The translations under genes were made by a program, and so were the position numbers. The notes beneath the pieces are model-generated. The model saw only the letters and a list, made by a program, of their open reading frames with translations. It had not been told where the DNA came from and searched no databases. This document shows, in pieces, positions 43,801 through 51,405 of a stretch of DNA of 64,000 bases; position 1 is the first letter of the stretch; the number at the start of each line of letters is the position of its first letter. Origin of the DNA: a virus; the IMG/VR virus record IMGVR_UViG_3300031726_000003, positions 1-64,000 of that record. One strand, written 5' to 3'.

Positions 43801-46132
43801 CCCGAAGGAGATCATGAAGGGCGTGAAGCTGGTAGACAAGATCGAAGGCAACGACAAAGCCATTGGCAAACTGGTTGATCAGATCGCGCAGATTCACATA
43901 GGCGCGATGGATAAAGGCGAGGTGCGGTGGCATGAAGGCTGGCATGGGCTTGAGCAGTTTCTGAAGAAGCAGATAGGTGGTACGGAGATTCTCGCCACTG
44001 TGTACAAGCACGTCGGCAGTGAGCGCATGTCGCAATGGTTTGCTGAACAGTATGCGAATGACCCCGGCGCGTTGAAGCAGATGGATAAGCTAGGCGATAG
44101 TGAGAAGGCGGCGTTCGCGTTCCAGAAGATTATGGAGGGCGCAACCCTGCCGGGGTCGCCGGTGGTGCGTGGGTTCTGGAACACGATCAAGTCGTGGATA
44201 CAGAAGCTTGGCAACCTCATCGGTATAGGCAACGAGGGTAAGCACACCCAAGCGTTCTTTGACTATGTGAAGAACAGTAATCTGTTGCGCGACCATGACA
44301 ACCCCGACGCGATGCTTAATGCGCTTCATCGGACAACAATGGACGAATTCGCCAGCGATGTGCGTTCGTTCACAGAACCGCTGCATGGTGGGTTAAGTGC
44401 GCTGCTGGGGCATTCGTCCAACCGCATGCACGACACGGGTATAGCCGCGTACCAGACGATTGCAAACCTGTATGCAGGAGAGTCCGGCAAGGGCGGGTAC
44501 ATATCCAAGCAAAACGCTGCGATCAACCGATTCGGCAATGAACTTGACCGCATAGCAGAGCTGGAAGATAAGGGCGTACAGGGCGCTCGCATTCGTGACC
44601 TACAGGGCAAGCTGAGTGGTTACCTGAACAAGGCCGGGTTCACCAACGGCGAGATAAACCGTATGTACGACGGTATCCTCGCGTTCGACCAAGAGAAGAT
44701 AAATTCCGGCATCAAGGAGTTCATGACCGACGTGGTGAATCACGCTGGTACATCAGGCAAGAATGGGGCTGAGCTTCGCGTTATCGCACAGAATATCGCT
44801 GACACCGGTTTCTTCTACGACCCGATGATCGGGCGCGAGCTGTTCAAAGACCCGAAGGTGGCGGCGAAGTGGACAGTAACAGACCCTACCGAGCGTATGG
44901 CGCGCATGATCTATCAAGGCACCCGCATGGCTGAACGCCGCCGTGCTTTCGGGGCGAACGACGAGAATCTGAAGCTCCTAGTTGAGGCCGGCGACGCAGA
45001 GGCTACCCCAGAGCAGCGGCTGTTCGCGGAGCAGTTCGTTGCCAGCTACGAAGGGAAACTCGGCAACGGCACGATGTCTCCTGCAGCGCGCAAGATGATG
45101 GGCGTACTCATCACAGCAAACAACATCCGCATGTTGCCTATGGCTGTGTTTTCACAGTTGCTCGAGCCTATGCAGCTTGCGTTTCGTAAGAACAGTTTTA
45201 GCGGTACATTCGACGCCATGTGGCGTGGTATATCTGACATGCCCCGCAGCTTTGACTCTATCAATAAACGCTACAAGGACGATCCTTCAGGATACCGTGA
45301 CTACTGGGAGAGAATCTCGGCAGAGATGGGCACCATCGGGTCTGACATAGTAGGCAGTGCGGTTGCGAACATGACCAACGGCATGAACCTTCACGGTATG
45401 ACGAAGCGCATCAACAACATGTTCTTCAAGTACAACCTGATGGAGCAGTGGAACAGGTCAATGCATGTGGCAGCTACAAAGATGGCCGTGGAGTTCCTGC
45501 GCGATCACAGCACGTTACCAGATGGAGCGCAGAGCGAGCGGTTTCTGAAAGAGTTGGGGCTGACGCCGGAGGACATCAAGTTCGACGGCGAGGATCGTAT
45601 AATCGTGAACTCGAAAATCGAGGATGCGGTAAACCAGTTCGTTAACGAAGCGATGGCCCACCCTGATGCTGGCTCGAACCCTATATGGATGAACGACCCT
45701 CGCTTCGCATTGTTGGCGCAGATGAAGCGGTTTACATTCGCTCATTCCCGCTACGTGCTCGAGCGCGGTATTCGCGAGTTCAAACTGGGCAACAAGTTTG
45801 TCATGGCTCCCGCTATACTGTCGGTACCGTGGATGATGACTGCTGACAGTATCCGCGATATGGTTAATCCGACGAGTGACCGCAGCTACATGAAGAACTG
45901 GACATACACCGATCACGTGATACACGGCATCGAGCGTACAGGCAGCTTCGGACGCTGGTCATTCCCGCTGGACGTAGAGAAGAGTATCAGCGCCGGCGGC
46001 AGTGGTATGGAGGGGCTGCTCGGGCCAACTGCCGAGCTGTTCTCGCGCGTAGGGCGTGGCGCGCATGAGGGAAACATGATGGACGCGATGCTGGGCAACC
46101 TGCCCGGTGCACCTTTACTGATGCCTGACTAG
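37829..46132 (+). CDS. Giant internal virion protein with zincin motif
   Basis: A 2767-residue protein with a strong GGAGAG site. Residues 1-290 have Ala/Gly-rich hydrophobic stretches (for example GLPYIAPAVLGPMGARIAGAG) that may enter membranes. A long charged helical region fills 300-1000. Middle segments are hydrophilic and mixed. H2035-E2036-G-W-H2039 (in RWHEGWHGLEQF) is an HExxH zinc-peptidase motif, followed near 2110 by FWNTIKSWIQKLGNLIG. The C-terminal 400 residues (DPRFALLAQMKRFTF near 2623) look like large polyvalent-protein-associated (LPD) domains. It could be an ejection protein that cuts peptidoglycan or host proteins. No RNA polymerase motif was found. Confidence 0.75.
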   Translation: MAGLADALYAQAGYNNPPAGGDVLYAPQQSVPTPEMMQQFSPGNSFTQGLARGGRGLRGQIGALVGTGAEAMGFPSVAQGGYDLAADMAHQNADAAQTDAIPTWKNVHDLKGLSQFTLGSVGAGLPYIAPAVLGPMGARIAGAGLEGQIAAGTAANALPFAGSAAERLHDDPATASMPASHRLGIAGTEGLAGAGLYAIPGALMGERAVGAAGMAAKPTLNPLKSAAGMAGDTAAFMGGMGAAGAATGQLGRTVQRQYDPTYLEGQDPELMKEEFAGSAAGMLPFAIPHAISAHTAGAARQPIREFVSAGVKNVGRKIYDSMPDMAQSALDVLVATGKTTSDGARLLSEFKEHIKGKARTALDAYEDSLNTARTDNFITGEEGGVNDHLGAAADAVKAALPTEDEAAATGLAAGRAVRKAAVDTWGTIRKAVFGEGVPEATPMNIKRVHARIASLENVSAEEAPGVYSKLVESLGDHDSPAADRIRTLAQKRLNDGKLSDEEVYGMSNDILEVAAARRAIQQARDIASSKPDATVDEEGPASESSNSIPNKLFRDSFAKWGVDPALTSELGKYVNPTTVHKYGITDLNRQLVAKAAELTGGDEGHMTAVTKAVESMTSELQSYRKEAHPDLPDDPMKVMRGIESAARTMVNASDRPEARDPSTARAAADTMMEIVNAAAQGRDVHYGDGKTRSWRASVGKLTDWLHGEYGQAGAEFVQNVLAHAREAYGENSKVVGRLKLLNDTSTQYESSLRDFGEQLNRKYADQKVNVRNVMKRMLGDLRTTRDMAEPSTLAQHKATLDSNIKQTRAAIDSMENSGTIDPRVQKDIDAKYAELHSYLRQADELAEQRTSPAKDPQMELRRRWLGEFKNDKAYQRALAAVQRYERSGADAVPKKELGGAPTRAATNAEGDTGNHNYSAEQSTTEGAEHLEEDQKKLVAQAANEKGTNDTFTPSQNVGYHGVETMRGLRVEGNDVPTPISRKQSADFEKGGMRNKTYEQMHALHGFHTASEWRNMKNWAEERSASTGESVNSLLNTAMEKVIAHDEERLQTLEKRNASNVASEDIAFLHARREMYDDLKKRGNDAGGTFSPGKLFFEDKINRHYGLYRMEGDEGTELHFTPESLQRFAPKEGVLGPESPDKYANKLMERFKGVKMAPEKRGELIDNIKQSLLPLRFEDGKTTQLDIGRLVENVLERHWVQQGKIIGVKEREGALEHDRTGVPKQRYTSEEVLRAFYEVVNTIKLTKGVDNESAFGEGKPLEGQRLVKATRTGAALFTKKDTARTIREFDPKLVIYRSKPTVVDGNVTQRVVRAGDVVSFLGKDSSGNAMYSRKNIDLNKVLVDRKKETFSESRITKSTGYSKDGTFIGVGKPDEHAAVTPNTHAIEAAKKGVLRDFTAGKDLDLRAALNESADMHGISRSDIPDMDEAHVAALIRDVLINVADTGHKHDLMADDIGKLLAGTKFPRGDPRKAWQDAVVYTRELADGTKFDVTLMALLKKADYGDSMPRHSIEAAKAFHLRSQIDRILRRIDTPENDEGPVGHDVEKVKADIATTNSEIARLTEQRKTAPTNAAQIGIPSRKRAESREQIDEKLAGLKADKTRLEGIRFSSGKDVEDNTVLGRLQSRLDRETGNREESVNTAALKNGMDELYNFMTGSAMRDAKDSDGNYVLADLHDVLGTGNEVPKMGAAEAKRALGAGEKYAGVDKTGPKMADVKDSGKIGPATDWTSPENLRKLSTGLRAVEDAFKAAPEAKMTSETLSTVQPVRGPKGSTTGMMEQRRANIASAAAKQKQKEVARLQRMARGEITQTQSGFRSRNNKVGPASKEAAARLAKATEVMNNPRDLSEPVPQAVEHAADASFVEKERESTATGYKQPGVLHVSESNFLAHLDQYTPEQAANWIASNSPRSQTDKMVLKDYVNSILDEIHSRDPEKAVKASYELVDTGGWKEPVSKADDAPFSESSRKTKPLTNEEKIAQLEKDLTEGLSKIFPKEIMKGVKLVDKIEGNDKAIGKLVDQIAQIHIGAMDKGEVRWHEGWHGLEQFLKKQIGGTEILATVYKHVGSERMSQWFAEQYANDPGALKQMDKLGDSEKAAFAFQKIMEGATLPGSPVVRGFWNTIKSWIQKLGNLIGIGNEGKHTQAFFDYVKNSNLLRDHDNPDAMLNALHRTTMDEFASDVRSFTEPLHGGLSALLGHSSNRMHDTGIAAYQTIANLYAGESGKGGYISKQNAAINRFGNELDRIAELEDKGVQGARIRDLQGKLSGYLNKAGFTNGEINRMYDGILAFDQEKINSGIKEFMTDVVNHAGTSGKNGAELRVIAQNIADTGFFYDPMIGRELFKDPKVAAKWTVTDPTERMARMIYQGTRMAERRRAFGANDENLKLLVEAGDAEATPEQRLFAEQFVASYEGKLGNGTMSPAARKMMGVLITANNIRMLPMAVFSQLLEPMQLAFRKNSFSGTFDAMWRGISDMPRSFDSINKRYKDDPSGYRDYWERISAEMGTIGSDIVGSAVANMTNGMNLHGMTKRINNMFFKYNLMEQWNRSMHVAATKMAVEFLRDHSTLPDGAQSERFLKELGLTPEDIKFDGEDRIIVNSKIEDAVNQFVNEAMAHPDAGSNPIWMNDPRFALLAQMKRFTFAHSRYVLERGIREFKLGNKFVMAPAILSVPWMMTADSIRDMVNPTSDRSYMKNWTYTDHVIHGIERTGSFGRWSFPLDVEKSISAGGSGMEGLLGPTAELFSRVGRGAHEGNMMDAMLGNLPGAPLLMPD

Positions 46133-46140
46133 GAGCTGAT

Positions 46141-46509
46141 ATGGCGGATAAAGAGATGTGCGGCGAGCTTACTGCTCGCTGCTTCCAAGCTAGGACGGAT
46201 GCTCATGTGGCTCATCTGCGTACTCGTAGCTATGCGGCGCATAAAGCCTTGAACGAGTTCTACGACGGCATAATCGATCTAGCGGACTCCTTTGCCGAGA
46301 ACGCACAAGGACGCTGCGGGCTACTTGAATACCCCATCATCAAGCCGCATGGAAACTCAGACAAGCCCATCTCCATAGTCGAGGAACTCCGCGACTGGAT
46401 CGACGACAACCGTGCTGACTGTTGCGATGAATCAGAGCTACAGAATCTAATAGACGAGATCGTAGGGTTGTGTAATTCCACGCTTTACAAGCTGAGGTTC
46501 CTGTCATGA
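46141..46509 (+). CDS. Dps-like helical phage protein
   Basis: A 122-residue helical protein after TAGGAGCTGAT. The run THVAHLRT-type (here DAHVAHLRTRSYAAHKALNEFYDGIIDLADSFAE) is a signature of a short phage family (DUF5856-like as I recall) whose His/Glu-bearing helix bundle resembles Dps or ferritin. Function in phage is unknown. DNA binding, metal binding or a virion-associated role have all been proposed for similar folds. It overlaps the next gene by ATGA. Confidence 0.65.
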   Translation: MADKEMCGELTARCFQARTDAHVAHLRTRSYAAHKALNEFYDGIIDLADSFAENAQGRCGLLEYPIIKPHGNSDKPISIVEELRDWIDDNRADCCDESELQNLIDEIVGLCNSTLYKLRFLS

Positions 46510-46700
46510 CCGTAAACGAGCTTATTGTCCTGCTGCTCAAATACCCGCAGTCCGCTAACGTGTGCATCGACGTTGATGACGGCATGGATCGTAACTATCA
46601 TGAGGTGACACACGTCTACGAGCGTACTAATTCCATAAGTGAGCCGTTCATCGTCATAGACGCGGACTGGGGCAAGTCAGATGACAATACTACTCGCTGA
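46506..46700 (+). CDS. Small acidic hypothetical protein (64 aa)
   Basis: Begins at an ATG overlapping the previous TGA. The product starts MTVNELIVLLLKYPQSANV and ends with an acidic strand (EPFIVIDADWGKSDDN). The first half is a short helix and the second a pair of strands, like small adaptor domains. It overlaps the following fibre gene start by 20 bases. No family is recognised. Confidence 0.6.
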   Translation: MTVNELIVLLLKYPQSANVCIDVDDGMDRNYHEVTHVYERTNSISEPFIVIDADWGKSDDNTTR

Positions 46701-48120
46701 CAGAGTAGAAGAAACCACTACCACCACTGGGAACGGGACATACACCCTAGCCGGCGCCAAGTCCGGCTTCCGCACGTTTACGTCCGTGGTCGCCACAGGA
46801 TCGACGTGCTATTACGCTTGTGCGTTAGGATCAGATTGGGAAGTGGGCGTCGGTACTATGGCTTCGTCCACCACACTATCTCGCACGACGATCCTTGCAT
46901 CCAGTAACGCGGGGGCGGCGGTATCGTGGGCTGCCGGCACGAAGGACATATTCATCACCACGCCTGCGTCTATCGCCAAGGGGTCAGTTCCGATAGAAGG
47001 GATCATAGGACTGCCGGCTACTTACGGTAACTCGGCGACTATCAACGGATGCGATTATCTGAAGACCGGCGTCACGGCGCTATCATCAGATTACCCGTTG
47101 TGCTCGACTGTGTCGTATAACGACGCGTCCGCTAGTACATGGACGACGCGCACGCTCCCATCCACTGCGTATTGGGAACGCGTTACCTATGTAGGGGCCA
47201 TATCCGGGCTTCCGGCGTGGTTCATACAGGACACTCTCAGCACCTCCATTCTTCAATCTACCGACGGCACCACTTGGACGAGCTACGGCGGGGCGGCGTT
47301 CATACTCAACTCGATTGTGTATTCTGGAACCAGTGGGACGTGTGTCAACGTGTGTACGCTGGATACTGCGTCTTCTAAATACTGGAACGGGTCGAGTTGG
47401 TCGTCTGGTAGCGGCATTGCCATAGTCGCCAAGGGGGGAGTCGCATACGGGGGCGGATACTTCGTGGCTGTAGGAGAAGGAGCCTTCGGCGCCACTACGA
47501 CGTCGTGTAGTTACTCCTCTGACGGGATCACTTGGTCTACAGGGACCATGTCTGGGACTGCATATAGCTGGGGGTTCGTGAACTACGCCGGTAACAAATT
47601 CTTCGCCGGGGGCTACTCACTCGGGGCGTCATATTATTACGCTACCACGCCTACGAGCTGGACACTCGCATCCCCCGCTCAGATGTCTGGTTGGACGAAC
47701 GGCGTAAAAGGGGTGGCCTATGGTGGCGGAATCTACGTAGCGCTGGGGTATGATGGCCTCTATACGTATGCATGTACGTCCTCCGATGGAGTGACGTGGA
47801 GCACCGCCAATATTGTAGAAAACACAGGAGGAGGCGCAAGTGGGCTGTTGTATGCCGGAGGGGTGTTCGTATTTTTCCTCGCGAACCCGACTAGCGGCAT
47901 ATGTCTCACAAGCCCCGACGGAGTGACGTGGACCATTCACTCCGCTGATTCTGTCTCCCGTGCCGGGATGGCCTATGGCGGCGGTGTCTTCGTGGTGACT
48001 TCAGCCGGGTCTGCTGCGGCGGCATACACAGCTCCTTTGGCACCGTTGGAGTGTGGCGTTTCTGTGGCGTCTTATGCCGACCCGGATAAATCAATAGCGC
48101 ACTACATGAGGGTAAGCTGA
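46681..48120 (+). CDS. Tail-fibre/receptor-binding protein with Asp-box repeats
   Basis: A 479-residue protein. Residues 1-100 are the ADRVEETTTTTGNG domain shared with the gene at 19945, a probable virion-attachment domain. The remainder is a beta-repeat region with at least four Asp-box-like motifs (STDGTTWTS, SSDGITWST, SSDGVTWST, SPDGVTWTI) and recurring VAYGGGxFVAxG blades, like a propeller. It is probably a second type of receptor-binding fibre. The start overlaps the preceding small gene. Confidence 0.75.
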   Translation: MTILLADRVEETTTTTGNGTYTLAGAKSGFRTFTSVVATGSTCYYACALGSDWEVGVGTMASSTTLSRTTILASSNAGAAVSWAAGTKDIFITTPASIAKGSVPIEGIIGLPATYGNSATINGCDYLKTGVTALSSDYPLCSTVSYNDASASTWTTRTLPSTAYWERVTYVGAISGLPAWFIQDTLSTSILQSTDGTTWTSYGGAAFILNSIVYSGTSGTCVNVCTLDTASSKYWNGSSWSSGSGIAIVAKGGVAYGGGYFVAVGEGAFGATTTSCSYSSDGITWSTGTMSGTAYSWGFVNYAGNKFFAGGYSLGASYYYATTPTSWTLASPAQMSGWTNGVKGVAYGGGIYVALGYDGLYTYACTSSDGVTWSTANIVENTGGGASGLLYAGGVFVFFLANPTSGICLTSPDGVTWTIHSADSVSRAGMAYGGGVFVVTSAGSAAAAYTAPLAPLECGVSVASYADPDKSIAHYMRVS

Positions 48121-48121
48121 T

Positions 48122-48952
48122 ATGGCTACGCTTACGGTAAGAGATACCGGGTCTACATGGAAAACGTCGTTCCTGAGAAAACTGTTGGGGACTACATCTG
48201 CAGACTCGGGGAAGCTGCTAATGGTAGATGGCTCCGGCGACATTGCCGCTGGTACCCCACCAAACGATATGAGTAGGAAGCGCATCGCGCTTATAGCGCC
48301 GGGGGCTACCACGGCCCCTACTGTCTTCGGCACCGCACAGACCTCGGTAGGTACGTTATCTCACCCCGCACTGGCGGTCACGAATAACGCCACACAGACA
48401 AGGCGGGTGGTGAACACATCTTCTGGTACTGCCGGCGCGCTGGCATCTACTCGCGGCACACAGGCGGAGTGCTGTGGCACGAACGGGTATACGTTCATAA
48501 TCCGGTTCACGTTTGAGACGATCCCTGCTATTGCTACGTTCAGAGCATTCTTCGGGCTAGTGGATGTTATCACGGCCCCGACGAACGTGGTGCCCACCAC
48601 GTCCACAACACCGGGCAAGATCGGTGTGGGGTGTGCTGCTAACACTGGTAACCTGTACATAATAAACTGCATAACGGGAACGACCCCGACAACGTATCAT
48701 TTATCGAGTGGAGATTTCACAGTACAGACCCAAATTGTCTACGAGCTGAAGCTGGTGTGTGCCGTGGGCGGGGCGTCTGTAGTATGGACGATGACCAACG
48801 TGACCAACGGGTATTATGAGACAGGGACACTCACTACTAATATCCCGGCGGCTGCGACATACTTGGACTACGCCATGTGGACGTGTAACAACACGCTGGC
48901 CTCTGCCAGTGCGTTCAGCATAGTCCGGATGTACATGGAGCCTAACACTTAG
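48122..48952 (+). CDS. Fibre-like protein (276 aa)
   Basis: The ATG at 48122 follows the stop of the preceding fibre gene by one base. The 276-residue product has an N-terminal MATLTVRDTGSTWKTSFLRKLLG segment, a middle containing a NNATQTRRVVNTSSGTAG block that I know from phage fibre or baseplate proteins, and a C-terminal beta sandwich (IVYELKLVCAVGGASVVW). It probably completes or partners the 479-residue fibre, as the two are adjacent and tightly spaced. Family assignment is tentative. Confidence 0.65.
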   Translation: MATLTVRDTGSTWKTSFLRKLLGTTSADSGKLLMVDGSGDIAAGTPPNDMSRKRIALIAPGATTAPTVFGTAQTSVGTLSHPALAVTNNATQTRRVVNTSSGTAGALASTRGTQAECCGTNGYTFIIRFTFETIPAIATFRAFFGLVDVITAPTNVVPTTSTTPGKIGVGCAANTGNLYIINCITGTTPTTYHLSSGDFTVQTQIVYELKLVCAVGGASVVWTMTNVTNGYYETGTLTTNIPAAATYLDYAMWTCNNTLASASAFSIVRMYMEPNT

Positions 48953-48964
48953 GAGGCGCGCATC

Positions 48965-49171
48965 ATGGCTGAACTCACACAGAAGAAACGACGCACGCTG
49001 AAGGACGCGACGTTCGCGTTGCCGGGGCGCAGATTCCCCATCCCGGATAAGACGCACGCTGCTGTGGCGAAGAGCTACGCCTCGCGCATGTATTCCAAAG
49101 GGCAGTTGAGCGCGGGCCAGAAAGCACAGGTCGATGTCAAGGCAGACAAGAAGCTGGGTCTCCGGGGCTAG
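48965..49171 (+). CDS. Small basic phage protein (DUF6582-like)
   Basis: A 68-residue, Lys-rich protein after TAGGAGGCGCGCATC. It opens MAELTQKKRRTLKDATFALPG and continues with PIPDKTHAAVAKSYASRM, the order of a small phage family (DUF6582-like from memory) of unknown function. It is the last rightward gene, just before the convergent junction. It may be a DNA-bound or virion protein. Confidence 0.65.
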   Translation: MAELTQKKRRTLKDATFALPGRRFPIPDKTHAAVAKSYASRMYSKGQLSAGQKAQVDVKADKKLGLRG

Positions 49172-49333
49172 GTCAGGGAGGGCAGACCTCGGCGCAGGGG
49201 GAGGGGTTAGTTTTAAGTGACCAGTGAGAGTGGAATACTGTGCTGGGACTACACCTGTATTCTGTGGTGACAAAAGCCACTCTCGGTCAAGGTGCCTATT
49301 GGATAGGGTGGGAGAACCGACAACGCCACCTTA
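49172..49333. other. Structured convergent junction
   Basis: No gene is supported in this 162-base gap between convergent operons. GACC-agt-GAGAGTGG (49219-49233) pairs with CCACTCTC-GGTC (49277-49288), enclosing AATAC/GTATT, so a branched RNA is possible in either direction. A short AGGTC/GACCT stem (49170-49189) overlaps the last stop. Mutual termination or a small RNA are possibilities. Confidence 0.4.
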
Positions 49334-49606
49334 TCACGGCGTTGGCTGTTCGTCGTCATGTCCTTTCATTATGTTGCGTACGACACTGTCAAAATCCGGG
49401 CTGTATCCGTTCGCATTGCAGAACCGGCATATCTCACGAGCCGTCGCAAGACATGCATCTCGTACCTCGTCGTCGCGCCACATACGGGTGGGGGTTGTAT
49501 CCCTCGGCGGCTTCGATCTGTACAGCCACCCGAACCATACGGCGAACCATATGCATAGCACTGTGAACCCGAACGCGTAGACCATCTCTATAGGCATTTT
49601 GTGCAT
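49334..49606 (-). CDS. Small membrane-anchored protein (90 aa)
   Basis: A 90-residue protein whose ATG (49606) has AAGGAGAAGGA directly upstream. One membrane segment is at about residues 9-27 (VYAFGFTVLCIWFAVWFGWLY). A helical cytoplasmic part follows (DDEVRDACLATAREICRFCNANGYSP), with two Cys near residues 59-62. It is the last gene of the leftward block. A role in membrane or host defence interaction is possible; nothing more specific can be said. Confidence 0.6.
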   Translation of the reverse strand: MHKMPIEMVYAFGFTVLCIWFAVWFGWLYRSKPPRDTTPTRMWRDDEVRDACLATAREICRFCNANGYSPDFDSVVRNIMKGHDDEQPTP

Positions 49607-49627
49607 TCCTTCTCCTTAGTGTCGTTG

Positions 49628-50029
49628 TCAAAACTTGCCTTCATATCGTTTTCCTCTCTCATCATCAGGGACGGTTACTATCGTGAGACTGAACTGCTTA
49701 CAGATGTGCTTTATGAAGTTCAGTCTTGTTCGGCGGTACTCAAAGAGCAGCACGCGTTTAGGATGGCGCAGTACATATAATCTACCGAGGTCCGGTATTG
49801 CGTTGTTGCTCAGTTTGAATTCCCCGCCTACTTCGCGGACGCTGTGATCGAAGCGCATCTTCTCGCCGATGGTGCGGGCCGAATAATGACGACGGCCCGC
49901 TTCCCACAATTTATCCGCCAGCTTCTCGAAGTACGTGTACATGTGCTGGTTCAATGGTAACCATTGCATGAACTCTGATGAAAACGCGGCTCTATGTTTT
50001 ACGGCTAGATTTAACAGTCGGCTTGCCAT
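49628..50029 (-). CDS. Basic hypothetical protein (133 aa)
   Basis: A 133-residue, Arg/Lys-rich protein with an AAGGAGAAACTGA site. It has an N-terminal helical run (LLNLAVKHRAAFSSEFMQWL), then WEAGRRHYSARTIGEKMRFDHSV, a pattern resembling a small DNA-binding phage protein with a HTH-like segment near residue 45-65. It overlaps the preceding 57-residue frame by about 38 bases. No definite family. Confidence 0.55.
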   Translation of the reverse strand: MASRLLNLAVKHRAAFSSEFMQWLPLNQHMYTYFEKLADKLWEAGRRHYSARTIGEKMRFDHSVREVGGEFKLSNNAIPDLGRLYVLRHPKRVLLFEYRRTRLNFIKHICKQFSLTIVTVPDDERGKRYEGKF

Positions 50030-50165
50030 TCAGTTTCTCCTTCTTTCGCTCCTTCAGGAAGTCGTAGATACCGATTCCAATGAGTAATGCAGCTCCGAGC
50101 GCGGTGGTCGTCCTCTGCGCGGCAATGGAGAATCGTGTGATCGAGCTGAGCGTTTTCCAGAACAT
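49992..50165 (-). CDS. 57-residue membrane peptide
   Basis: A short frame with a GGAGGCAGT site directly before ATG. It begins MFWKTLSSITRFS and has one hydrophobic helix (ALGAALLIGIGIYDFL, about residues 22-38) and a strongly basic tail (KERKKEKLNGK). It overlaps both neighbours out of frame, 111 bases with the upstream protein gene and 38 with the downstream one. The strong site and membrane-plus-basic architecture favour it, but the long overlap with the 100-residue gene is unusual. Confidence 0.5.
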   Translation of the reverse strand: MFWKTLSSITRFSIAAQRTTTALGAALLIGIGIYDFLKERKKEKLNGKPTVKSSRKT

Positions 50166-50356
50166 ACTGCCTCCTTATCAAACAACGACATGCCGTTCTG
50201 TTTCAGCGCGTCTTCGATGGTCGCAGCATAACCGCGTTTGCGTTTTATTTTTGGGGAATTCATCTTTTCCCCGGCAACTTCGTACCCATACTCCCAGCCG
50301 CCGTTGACGGCTAGGACATATGTGCACAGTGCCTCTGATGGCAGTGTAGTGGTCAT
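50054..50356 (-). CDS. Hypothetical protein (100 aa)
   Basis: Starts at the ATG overlapping the DUF932 stop (ATGA). The N-terminal half (MTTTLPSEALCTYVLAVNGGWEYG) has the look of a real folded domain. The C-terminal third (SPLPRRGRPPRSELHYSLES) is Arg/Pro-rich and lies over the 57-residue frame, which may be why it looks less natural. An alternative is that the true C-terminus ends earlier in another frame through a sequence error. Function unknown. Confidence 0.45.
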   Translation of the reverse strand: MTTTLPSEALCTYVLAVNGGWEYGYEVAGEKMNSPKIKRKRGYAATIEDALKQNGMSLFDKEAVCSGKRSARSHDSPLPRRGRPPRSELHYSLESVSTTS

Positions 50357-51396
50357 GCTGTTGCCACACGCTCCCACTCAGTCTTCGAGAGGTCGATCAC
50401 ACGACCGCCGAGTGCCTCTATCTCTGTAGCTCTGTCGTAGGATTCCACATCTGCAGCGAAGGCAGTCACTGCATTCATCAGGGAGTAGCGGGACAGGTTC
50501 CCGGATTCTATCAGGTTGCGCAACACCCCTGAACGCTCCACCTGATTCAACTGCAGCGTCTCTCCGAGCAGCTCCACAGCCTTCGGTACGTCGCCTGTGA
50601 TCTTCTGGCTATGCATATGCTCCATCAGGGCAATCTCCTGCTGCAGCAAATCCATGCTCATACACGCCTTGAGCACGTCGCGTACTTTAGACAGCACAGC
50701 CTTGTCTTCCAATGACTTCGTGGCATCGGACAGGAACAGCTCGTCTTCGCCGGCCTTGCGCCCCACGTGGTATTTCACCATGCTCAGCTTGTCTCGTACC
50801 AAACCGTTGGTGCAGGCCAAGAAGTTGAAGAACGGCTTTATAGACAGACTACCGAGTCCGATTTCGGAATTGCTGATCATGACACCGGCTTCTACGAAGT
50901 CGCCCACACGCGGGGAATTCTTCACTTCAGCCACAATGTTCGTGCTGGTAGCTTTTACGTACAGGCGATTGCCGGTTACCTCGCACGACTGTACTTTGAT
51001 GCCGCCGGTCTCCATTAGCACAGGCAGGATTGTTTCCAGCACATGTTCGTTATCGATGCGGTGATAACGGTCAGACAGGAACGCGCGTGCTGTATCTCCG
51101 AGGCCGCGAATCATTCGGCGTTCGTTGTCTTTGTGAAACCAGTGATTGACGTTCGTCGCCAACAGTTCCGGTGCCTTGTCTTGCATGTCTCGGTAATATT
51201 TTGCAGGGATATTCAAGCGTGCTCCCACTTGGTTGTGGAAGTTCTGTGTTGGAGTGAAGATGTGCTCAGCGTCTACAACAACGCGGCCATCGTTCATCAT
51301 TTCCATCTTCTTCGTATCAGCTACCAAGTCTACCTTTTGACTCGACAGCCGCTCAAGCTCTTGTGCCAGCTCGACTAGCGATTTACCTTGTTTCAT
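50353..51396 (-). CDS. DUF932 family protein
   Basis: A 347-residue protein of the DUF932 family, common in phages and plasmids. Diagnostic segments include LNIPAKYYRDMQ, NHWFHKDNERRMIRGL, RAFLSDRYHRIDN, GVMISNSEIGLGSLSIKPF and the CTNGLV motif. The family is often near replication or recombination genes, but its biochemical role is not settled. It has GGAGCAACG before the ATG, and its stop overlaps the next gene start. The length is normal and no motif is missing. Confidence 0.85.
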   Translation of the reverse strand: MKQGKSLVELAQELERLSSQKVDLVADTKKMEMMNDGRVVVDAEHIFTPTQNFHNQVGARLNIPAKYYRDMQDKAPELLATNVNHWFHKDNERRMIRGLGDTARAFLSDRYHRIDNEHVLETILPVLMETGGIKVQSCEVTGNRLYVKATSTNIVAEVKNSPRVGDFVEAGVMISNSEIGLGSLSIKPFFNFLACTNGLVRDKLSMVKYHVGRKAGEDELFLSDATKSLEDKAVLSKVRDVLKACMSMDLLQQEIALMEHMHSQKITGDVPKAVELLGETLQLNQVERSGVLRNLIESGNLSRYSLMNAVTAFAADVESYDRATEIEALGGRVIDLSKTEWERVATA

Positions 51397-51405
51397 CGTT
51401 GCTCC

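Noticed and set aside
37829-46132. Virion RNA polymerase (N4-type) in the giant protein
   Set aside because: I could not find T7-like RNA polymerase catalytic motifs; the only enzymatic motif seen is HEGWH.
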